10,118 bases of DNA from an uncultured Eubacteriales bacterium (GTDB lineage: Bacteria > Bacillota > Clostridia > Oscillospirales > CAG-272), in the NCBI GenBank assembly GCA_900321265.1, contig ONVJ01000144.1, positions 1 to 10,118 of the forward strand, written 5' to 3'. This document shows positions 1-5,420 of the stretch, in pieces. The translations under genes were made by a program, and so were the position numbers. Within the stretch, counting starts at the first letter, position 1; each line of letters begins with the position of its first letter. The notes beneath the pieces were generated by a model. It did no database searches. It was given only the letters and a program-made list of their open reading frames with translations, and was not told the DNA's origin.

Positions 1-1865
1 GATCCTCCGCTGGAGGTCGTTATCGCGTATCTGCCGTCATCGCTTCTTCTGATGCTTTCGCAGTCATCGGCGCTCTTCCAGGATGCGGATGAGGTGTCAA
101 ACCACTCGAGCCCTGATCTTATGTCGTTGAGGAGAAGCTCCTTTGTGCCTCCCGAAATCGTTGCCTTGTTGACGATAAGGAAGCTTTCGTCGTCAAAGAA
201 ACCGACCACATACCCGGTGCCCTCGACGCTTCCGAGATCTCCGTAGGAGGTGTACCTCTGCGTCCCCGTTTCCGACGCGGTGCCTATGTGAAAGACCGCG
301 GTCGAAGTTTTTCCGAACAGCTCGTTCCCGAGCGGAAGAAGCCATTGGTTTATCCCGCTCACCATATAGTAGTGAGGACATTTTTCGCCGGTATAGAGCA
401 TGCAGGCGTTCGACCAGTTCTGGGCGAGCAGATCGGGATCGAGTATGAAGGTGAAATAGGATATGCGCTTCATCCCGTAGGCAAGCGAAATGTTGACCTC
501 CCAGGAGAGCTGCTCGACGGTGACGTCGGCGTAATTACCGTGCTTCGTAAGAAGGATTATCGACATCTGATCTCTGCCCGACGCAAGACCGGCTTCCCTG
601 ATAGCTTCGATATTCGTATAAAAACCGTTACGGGGACCTGATGTCTGGAAGTGATAGTGGTCGTAGCTCAGATAGTGAGGATCGACCTGCTCTATGAATT
701 TCGAAAGGTAGTCTTTATATGACTTTGCTCTCAGCTGAGTGCTTTCCTTGGCGTATGTCGGAAAGAGATTGATCATCGTGCTTCTTCCGGGATCGACACG
801 TCTGAAAGAAGCGACTACCCTCCCCAGCACGGGGAAGAAATCGGCAGAGGGCTCGTCCCTGAGCCACCAGCCTTTGATGACGTCGGCGTAATCCTTATAT
901 GAGTCGACTACCTCTTTCAGCGCCGCGTCCAGTGCTGCGTCCGTCACGCTGTCGTTCAGCGTGTTGACACAGTTATCCACCCTGCTGTCATAAAGCGCCG
1001 AACAGGTAAGTCCGTGCTTCCTCATGAGCTCCAGCGCCTTGAGGTTGTTCTCATAGGTGTTGATCTCAAGCGGGATCGAGGTGAATCCGGCTTCGGCGAT
1101 CGCGATATAAAAACTCTCGTCGGTCGCCTGCTCCCGGTGCGGACCCCAGTAATATGTTATCTCAAACTTTTCCATTCCGGTCGTGCCCTCCGCGGCGGAT
1201 TCGGAAAAACCGTAGACATAGTCGATCCGAACGGTAAACGGGATCTCTCTGCCGTCTGCCGTAAAAGATGATTCCATCTCAAAATATCTGTCGGTGTTTG
1301 ACGCCGAGGCAGTGAGCGGGACAAGAGAGAGAGCAGCGGAAGAAAGAAGACAGAAAGCGAGAATAAGCGCGGCGGAGCTCTTTTTGCCTTTTCTCCCAAC
1401 CTTGAAAAACCAGACGGACGCGACGAACGCCGCGAGAAAGATAAGCGGCAAAGGACCGGCTGACCGGCAGCCCGATCCGTCGTCTCCCGACGAGGAGGAG
1501 GTCTCAACCGACGCGTCGTCGAGAGGCTCCGAAAGAGAGAGCTTCAGGACTGACGTTTGTCCGTCGCCCGGAGAAAGAGTATAATTTCCCGGATCGGGGA
1601 GAGGCCCCGACGCGTCGGAAAGATTGAACAAATACTTGCTGTCAGATCTGAAGGTGATCCTGAAGCTGTCGCAGTATTCACAGCCGTCGGTCAGAGAAAG
1701 ATCCCATACAGGAAGTCCCCCCTCTGAGGGATAGTCCGGTTCGGACAGTTCAAGGACGATACCGTCCTTCTGCGCCTTTTGTCCCTTGTCCTGAGCGCTG
1801 ACGGCGAACGCGGAAATAAGGACGGCAATGATGACCGCCAGGGCGAACGCAAGTTTTCTTCTCAT
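1..1865 (-). CDS. Secreted/membrane glycoside-hydrolase-like protein, C-terminus cut by window edge
   Basis: The frame is open from ATG at 1865 to the window edge (621 codons visible, no stop), so the C-terminus is missing. GGAGA lies 13 nt before the ATG. Residues 1-24 form a signal peptide (MRRK, hydrophobic core, AVSA). Residues 25-122 form a small extracytoplasmic domain. Residues 123-162 are a Ser/Gly/Asp linker, a lone Cys133, a hydrophobic stretch and GRKGKK, which resembles a Cys-type C-terminal sorting tail. Directly in frame, 163-188 look like a second signal sequence ending TASAS. The remainder looks like a TIM-barrel glycosidase: YYWGP (238-242), GWWLRDEP (332-339, Glu338 a candidate acid/base), INLFPTY (365-371), LSYDHYHF (399-406), AYGMKRISYFTF (462-473). 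This pattern recalls unclassified GH5/GH42-like proteins; the fold assignment is inference and no nucleophile is evident. It lies 134 nt downstream of the M23 peptidase gene and could be co-transcribed with it. Confidence 0.75.
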   Translation of the reverse strand, partial: MRRKLAFALAVIIAVLISAFAVSAQDKGQKAQKDGIVLELSEPDYPSEGGLPVWDLSLTDGCEYCDSFRITFRSDSKYLFNLSDASGPLPDPGNYTLSPGDGQTSVLKLSLSEPLDDASVETSSSSGDDGSGCRSAGPLPLIFLAAFVASVWFFKVGRKGKKSSAALILAFCLLSSAALSLVPLTASASNTDRYFEMESSFTADGREIPFTVRIDYVYGFSESAAEGTTGMEKFEITYYWGPHREQATDESFYIAIAEAGFTSIPLEINTYENNLKALELMRKHGLTCSALYDSRVDNCVNTLNDSVTDAALDAALKEVVDSYKDYADVIKGWWLRDEPSADFFPVLGRVVASFRRVDPGRSTMINLFPTYAKESTQLRAKSYKDYLSKFIEQVDPHYLSYDHYHFQTSGPRNGFYTNIEAIREAGLASGRDQMSIILLTKHGNYADVTVEQLSWEVNISLAYGMKRISYFTFILDPDLLAQNWSNACMLYTGEKCPHYYMVSGINQWLLPLGNELFGKTSTAVFHIGTASETGTQRYTSYGDLGSVEGTGYVVGFFDDESFLIVNKATISGGTKELLLNDIRSGLEWFDTSSASWKSADDCESIRRSDDGRYAITTSSGG

Positions 1866-1973
1866 AATGAATCAGCTTTCTCCGTCAATTCACATTCTCC
1901 GCGGAACACGCGAAAAGTTCTTTGATGATCTTCGCAAATCAATTAGTCTGATACCTGCAAAAATTGATGGGGC

Positions 1974-1992
1974 CAGGGAAGAAAGATCCCTG
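1974..1992 (-). terminator. Small hairpin between the M23 gene and the GH-like gene (weak)
   Basis: CAGGGA (1974-1979) pairs with TCCCTG (1987-1992) around a 7-nt loop, 8 nt past the stop of the M23 gene. No T-run follows directly on the minus strand; the nearest is a short T5 about 10 nt later. It could be a weak terminator or processing site, or chance. I see no convincing promoter in the rest of 1866-1999, so read-through into the GH-like gene is plausible. Confidence 0.25.
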
Positions 1993-1999
1993 CAGCGCG

Positions 2000-3691
2000 T
2001 CAGTCGAATGTCGGGAAGACAGGTCTTCCGTTCCAGAGACCGTAGGGAGTAACCGGGATTTCACCGACTGTGAAGCCGACGTGCACGCGGCCGGTCGGAG
2101 TCAGGCCCGAATCGCCGGTAAGACCGAGTATACCGCCGGTCTCGACGGTGTCGCCGACTTTGACCGAGGCGGAGCCGAGATGAGCGTACCAGCTCTTCAG
2201 TCCGAGACCGTGATCGACGACGACGAACTGACCGAGGACATCGCAGGAACCGACATAAACGACACGGCCCGCGTTCATTGCGGGAACTGCGGTCCCCGCG
2301 GGAACAGAGAAATCGACACCGGTATGCTCGAAGTATGTGGGCGTCGCGGCGTTGGTCAGTTTGACGTTCCTGGCAAATCCGAGGACGAGAGTCGCTCCTC
2401 CCGGAAGGATAACGTTCTTTTCCTCATAGCTGTTGAATTTTCCGCTGAAGAGCTTTCCTTCGGCGACCGAATAATCGGATGACGTGCAGATCTGTTTGAC
2501 AAGCGCTTTGTACTCGTCCTGGTCGGCGGCCGAATAGCAGCTGTCTATGAGCGCCTTGCTGACGTCGAGCTTGCCGTCCTTGTATGAGTATTCGTAGTTG
2601 TTGACCTTGACTTCAAACTCGGAGGTCGTCACTCCGTAAGATACCGTGAATTTGTAATTGCCGTAATTGAGTCCGTATGAGACCGGGATCAGAGCGTAGC
2701 AGACTTCGCCGGCGGGATAGAAGACCGGAACCGAGTTTATCTCGGGCTCCGACTTAAATGTGATCTTTGAAGGATCCCTTACGTTCAGGGCTGCGATCAC
2801 GGCAAACTCGCCCTGATAGATTTCCTTCTGGCCGAGCTTGAATTCCGCCGGGGCGGTTATCATCGCGTTGAATATGTAATTCGCGCTTCCGTAATAGGAT
2901 ACCCCGTCGGTCTTTGGCCATTCGGCGTAAAGCTCAAATCTAAGTGTTGCGTTTTTTGAAATGTTCAGCGGGCCGAGCAGACCGTGGGCCCCGTTGTAGA
3001 GAAGCTCTTCGCCGTTGTAGACCTTGAGCAGAGTTTCGCCGGGCTCGGAAGAGAAATTGAATTCAAGAGTATTACCCACGTCGAGGTCCATCGTTTCGTT
3101 GGTCCCGCCCTCTTTTGAAAGAGGAAGGAACTTGTTTCCCGCCCCGAGATAATACCAGTTGAGCTCGGTGGCCTGAATGTCGGTCCCCGAAACGTTCAGC
3201 GCGGGAGGTTCGGCCTCGCTGTAGAGATATACCGAATATGTCGACTCGAGAAATTCAAGAGCTTCATCTTTAACGATCTTGTAAGCCTTGCCCGAACTGT
3301 CCCTGAAATAGCACTTGTCGGGATCGATCGAGAAATAGAAAGAATAAGCCACCGATTTTTCAACGTTGTTATCGGCGTCAAGATCCTCGAAGGTCGCAAG
3401 CAGGAAATCTCCTCCGCTGAAGCTGTCGGGGACAGATGCCGTCGAAGAGGCGTCTTTTATCAGTTTTTCAAAAAATGCCATGGTCTCGGGCATCTCATCC
3501 GGCGCCTTCCATGTGATGACGCTGATGTTCTGCTTCGGATCCTTCAGTGTCAGTACTCTTGACCCGTTCTCCTTTACCGGCTGAGGCTTGTTTTTGTAAT
3601 AACTCCCGATAGCGATATAGGTCGGAATGAAAAGAACGACAAGCGCGAGAAAGATAAGGATCAGTTTCTTTGGATTCAGTTCTTTTTTCAT
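2000..3691 (-). CDS. Membrane-anchored M23 (LytM-type) peptidase domain protein
   Basis: 563 aa from ATG at 3691, chosen because GGAG lies 8 nt upstream; an adjacent ATG (3694) adds one Met. The open frame continues upstream to 3820, but no ribosome site precedes that start. Residues 1-9 are basic cytoplasmic sequence and about 10-31 form one transmembrane segment. Residues 32-425 are a long extracytoplasmic region with no family I recognise, rich in Tyr/Ser/Thr with beta-like stretches. Residues 430-563 are an M23 domain: HTGVD (His456, Asp460), PAGTAV and AGRVVYVG, WYAHLG (His504), TGDSG and RVHVGF (His537). His456/Asp460/His537 match the zinc ligands of LytM and His504 a catalytic His. The other His of the usual HxH motif is Arg here, so endopeptidase activity is uncertain. 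The likely role is cell-wall hydrolysis or binding. It has its own strong promoter. Confidence 0.85.
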   Translation of the reverse strand: MKKELNPKKLILIFLALVVLFIPTYIAIGSYYKNKPQPVKENGSRVLTLKDPKQNISVITWKAPDEMPETMAFFEKLIKDASSTASVPDSFSGGDFLLATFEDLDADNNVEKSVAYSFYFSIDPDKCYFRDSSGKAYKIVKDEALEFLESTYSVYLYSEAEPPALNVSGTDIQATELNWYYLGAGNKFLPLSKEGGTNETMDLDVGNTLEFNFSSEPGETLLKVYNGEELLYNGAHGLLGPLNISKNATLRFELYAEWPKTDGVSYYGSANYIFNAMITAPAEFKLGQKEIYQGEFAVIAALNVRDPSKITFKSEPEINSVPVFYPAGEVCYALIPVSYGLNYGNYKFTVSYGVTTSEFEVKVNNYEYSYKDGKLDVSKALIDSCYSAADQDEYKALVKQICTSSDYSVAEGKLFSGKFNSYEEKNVILPGGATLVLGFARNVKLTNAATPTYFEHTGVDFSVPAGTAVPAMNAGRVVYVGSCDVLGQFVVVDHGLGLKSWYAHLGSASVKVGDTVETGGILGLTGDSGLTPTGRVHVGFTVGEIPVTPYGLWNGRPVFPTFD

Positions 3692-3844
3692 CATGAAGGC
3701 TCCGTAATCTGAATTATTGGTCGGGATCCCGTAAGAAGACCGCGTTTGAATGACGAAACTGCATTCTCCGGACGGGATGAGGAAACAAAGGGCTCCGGTA
3801 TTCATCACAGAAAAACCCATTGTGAAAATATTATATCTTTTAAT

Positions 3845-3873
3845 ATTATACTACGTTTATTTATACCGGTCAA
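3845..3873 (-). promoter_or_regulatory. SigA-type promoter of the M23 gene
   Basis: On the minus strand TTGACC (3868-3873) is followed by 17 nt and TATAAT (3845-3850), close to the consensus. An A/T-rich tract lies upstream of the -35. A second TATAAT (3830-3835) lies just downstream without a matching -35. The predicted leader before ATG 3691 is about 145 nt. Confidence 0.85.
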
Positions 3874-3937
3874 GTATATTTTTCTTTTTGGACTGAAACA
3901 TCCTCCATTCAGATTGTGATCTCCGAAAAGAAACAGG

Positions 3938-3992
3938 ATTTTTAAAAAAAAACAAAAAAACTCTTGCTTTTTATTTCGAAATGTGATAGAAT
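3938..3992 (+). promoter_or_regulatory. rpmB promoter with A-tract UP-like element
   Basis: TTGCTT (3964-3969), 17 nt, TAGAAT (3987-3992). Directly upstream, 3938-3960 is almost pure A/T, with runs of A that resemble an UP element or curved DNA, as expected for a strongly expressed ribosomal-protein gene. With the minus-strand promoter at 3845-3873 it forms a divergent control region. The interval 3874-3937 shows no other recognisable site. Confidence 0.8.
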
Positions 3993-4045
3993 ATTCGCTG
4001 TTGCATGCGATTTTCGCGTTTACTTTTCGATAGGAGGTGTCAGTC

Positions 4046-4228
4046 ATGGCAAAATGTGCCGTTTGCGGCAAAGGTGTGGTCTTCGGAAACGCCGTTTCTC
4101 ATTCACACCGCAAGACAAACAGGGCATGGAAGCCCAATATCCGCAAGGTCAAGGTTGACGAGAACGGTTCAACCAGGACTGTCAGCATCTGTGCGCGCTG
4201 CCTGCGCACTATGAAAAAGCAGGGCTGA
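4046..4228 (+). CDS. rpmB: 50S ribosomal protein L28 (zinc-ribbon form)
   Basis: 60 aa, the usual length for bacterial L28. L28 binds 23S rRNA in the large subunit. It begins MAKCAVCGKG, contains NAVSHSHRKT and ends with CARCLRTMKKQG. The two CxxC pairs (Cys4/Cys7 and Cys49/Cys52) are the zinc-binding C+ version of the family. The start is ATG 4046: AGGAGG at 4032-4037 lies 8 nt upstream. A GTG at 4037 in the same frame overlaps the ribosome site and is not the start. The gene is monocistronic: its promoter is at 3964-3992 and two strong hairpins follow the stop within 90 nt. Confidence 0.97.
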   Translation: MAKCAVCGKGVVFGNAVSHSHRKTNRAWKPNIRKVKVDENGSTRTVSICARCLRTMKKQG

Positions 4229-4237
4229 CAAGATATA

Positions 4238-4291
4238 GATAGTTCGGGGCTGTTAAAAAAGATTGACTTTTTTAACAGCCCCGCAACTATC
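4238..4291 (+). terminator. rpmB terminator: very long perfect inverted repeat
   Basis: A perfect 17-bp stem, CGGGGCTGTTAAAAAAG (4245-4261) with 4267-4283, encloses the loop ATTGA. With one bulged C (4284) it extends by GATAGTT (4238-4244) pairing AACTATC (4285-4291), giving about 24 bp. The arms carry A6/T6, so it can act as a terminator on both strands. The central 37 nt recur, diverged, at 5338-5374. Confidence 0.8.
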
Positions 4292-4316
4292 ACGGCCGGG
4301 AATCCGTGATAGTTGC
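4283..4316 (+). terminator. Second hairpin after rpmB, followed by T-runs
   Basis: A 13-bp perfect stem, GCAACTATCACGG (4283-4295) with CCGTGATAGTTGC (4304-4316), has an 8-nt loop. T5 and T6 runs follow at 4320-4333, giving a second terminator in tandem. Its 5' arm shares AACTATC with the outer stem of the preceding hairpin, so the two full structures exclude each other. Confidence 0.7.
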
Positions 4317-4375
4317 CGACTTTTTCGTTTTTTGCCTGGAACAGCATCATTTTTTGAAGCATTTCGGGGCAAAAA

Positions 4376-4393
4376 CGGCAGGGTAACCTGCCG
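4376..4393 (-). terminator. CGGCAGG/CCTGCCG hairpin with minus-strand T-run
   Basis: A 7-bp perfect stem (4376-4382 with 4387-4393) closes on a GTAA loop, a GNRA type in plus-strand RNA. On the minus strand it is followed directly by TTTTTG, as in an intrinsic terminator, although no minus-strand gene is visible to its right before 5421. It may instead be part of a repeat element or an antisense-transcript stop. Confidence 0.45.
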
Positions 4394-4407
4394 AGAAAAA
4401 CGTCGCA

Positions 4408-4444
4408 GTGTTGAAAAAACTCGCGTAGCGATTTTTTTCAACAC
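4408..4444. repeat. Palindromic repeat / bidirectional terminator-like hairpin before the DUF6873-like gene
   Basis: GTGTTGAAAAAA (4408-4419) pairs with TTTTTTCAACAC (4433-4444). Inside lie one C/T mismatch (4420/4432) and TCGC/GCGA around loop GTA. The inner part recurs at 10060-10084 with the same mismatch. A T-run (4453-4461) follows, ending only 3 nt before the next ATG, so the hairpin could limit transcription entering that gene. Confidence 0.75.
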
Positions 4445-4464
4445 CGTCTGTCTTTTTTTTTAAT

Positions 4465-5325
4465 ATGATATCGATGGCAAAACAAAATAAAACAATCGCG
4501 GTCGCGGGCTCAGCCTTCACGGAAGATGTAAGGACCGCACTGGCGGAAGAATTCGACCTTATACTGCTTCCTCCCGATCCCCGCCTTCCGGACGCAGTCT
4601 CGGGACACGCCGACCTCTCGGTGGTCATTCTCGGAGACGAGCTTCTGGTAAGGGAGGATTATTACAACATGACAGCCCGTGAGGAGATCGACCGCATTTT
4701 GATGTCGGCGGGACTCAGGATCAGTACTGTATCGAAAATTGCAGGCAAAAGCTATCCGCTGGACTGCGGACTGTGTGCAAAGGCGGTATATGTCGCGCCT
4801 GCGTTCACGGGCCCCGGAAGGAAACCCGGATCATCGGCGGATGAGACGGCAGAGAAGCGCCGCATCGTTATCTTTGCGTCGAAGACTGCGACCTATCCGG
4901 AGGTGACCGGCGCCGCGCCTGAATACTCTTCAAGCTGCAAAGAAAGACTCCTTCATTCACACGAAGGCTGTCTGCCTGAAGTTATATTCGTAAATCAGGG
5001 CTATTGCGCCTGCGCCGCCGCTGCATGTGCCGACGGTGCTCTGATCACCGCAGACCGCGGGATCGCATCGGCGGCTTTCCGTGCCGGGATACCCTGCCTG
5101 ACAATAAGGCCGGGACATATTTTGCTTCCGGGTTACGGCGACGGGGACGGAGGCTTCATCGGCGGGGCCTCGGGACTTTGCGGGGACAGGCTATATTTCT
5201 CGGGAGATCCCCACTCGCATCCCGACGGCGAGGCAATATGCGATTTCTGCCGTGAGCACGGTACAGAGGTTGTCCCTCTCACCGGCGGAAAGCTCTTTGA
5301 CGGAGGCGGAATAATCTTTCCATGA
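4465..5325 (+). CDS. DUF6873-like (GME-fold-like) conserved protein
   Basis: 286 aa, soluble, with no signal peptide or membrane segment. The layout matches a Clostridia family I recall as DUF6873, described as having a guanidino-modifying-enzyme-type fold. Features are an N-terminal strand (IAVAGSAF), HADLSVV (48-54), VNQGYCACAAA (176-186), ITADRGIA (194-201), RPGHILLPGY (215-224), GGFIGGASG (229-237), SGDPHSH (246-252) and the C-terminus FDGGGIIFP. It ends where agmatine- or arginine-deiminase relatives would carry a catalytic Cys, and none is present, so I assign no reaction. It is rich in Cys. The start is uncertain: ATG 4465 and ATG 4474 are both possible, neither has a Shine-Dalgarno site, and an in-frame stop at 4426 excludes much longer forms. 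It is convergent with the PurL-like/CysK gene. Confidence 0.75.
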   Translation: MISMAKQNKTIAVAGSAFTEDVRTALAEEFDLILLPPDPRLPDAVSGHADLSVVILGDELLVREDYYNMTAREEIDRILMSAGLRISTVSKIAGKSYPLDCGLCAKAVYVAPAFTGPGRKPGSSADETAEKRRIVIFASKTATYPEVTGAAPEYSSSCKERLLHSHEGCLPEVIFVNQGYCACAAAACADGALITADRGIASAAFRAGIPCLTIRPGHILLPGYGDGDGGFIGGASGLCGDRLYFSGDPHSHPDGEAICDFCREHGTEVVPLTGGKLFDGGGIIFP

Positions 5326-5336
5326 TAATAATCATA

Positions 5337-5375
5337 AGGGGCTGTTAGAGAATTCTGACTTCTTTAACAGCCCCT
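5337..5375. terminator. Bidirectional terminator; diverged copy of the rpmB palindrome
   Basis: AGGGGCTGTTAGAGAA (5337-5352) pairs with TTCTTTAACAGCCCCT (5360-5375): 16 bp with one G-U pair and a 7-nt loop. The 37-nt core has the same length as the core at 4246-4282 and shares GGGGCTGTTA, TGACTT and TTTAACAGCCCC. It lies between two convergent genes, 12 nt after the stop of the DUF6873-like gene, and probably stops both transcripts. Confidence 0.75.
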
Positions 5376-5397
5376 GCTGTTATATTATTTGCGATAA

Positions 5398-5415
5398 GGC
5401 GGCTGTTTTGCCGCC
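5398..5415 (-). terminator. GC-rich hairpin after the PurL-like/CysK gene
   Basis: GGCGGC (5398-5403) pairs with GCCGCC (5410-5415) around a 6-nt loop, 5 nt past the minus-strand stop. The sequence that follows (TTATCG) is only weakly U-rich, so alone it is a modest terminator; it sits in tandem with the palindrome at 5337-5375. Confidence 0.5.
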
Positions 5416-5420
5416 GGACC

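Noticed and set aside
1964..2482. 172-codon plus-strand open frame opposite the M23 domain
   Set aside because: It is antisense to the conserved M23 active-site region, with composition typical of a shadow frame in GC-rich codons.
3722..3731. CGGGATCCCG palindrome in the M23 leader as an operator
   Set aside because: It is only 10 bp and well downstream of the promoter; a palindrome this short is expected by chance in 10 kb.
3692..3820. 43-residue N-terminal extension of the M23 protein (ATG at 3820)
   Set aside because: There is no ribosome site before ATG 3820, whereas GGAG lies 8 nt before ATG 3691, which begins a normal membrane anchor (MKKELNPKK plus a hydrophobic stretch).
4037..4045. 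GTG start three codons upstream for rpmB
   Set aside because: The GTG overlaps the AGGAGG ribosome site; L28 proteins begin MAKC, which fits ATG 4046.
4238..4444. CRISPR array or tRNA-like gene in the hairpin cluster
   Set aside because: The repeats are inverted, unequal and not regularly spaced, and no cloverleaf with T-loop sequence can be formed.
4263..4463. Small open frames in both strands of the hairpin-rich region after rpmB
   Set aside because: They read through inverted repeats and T-runs, giving low-complexity peptides with no ribosome site.
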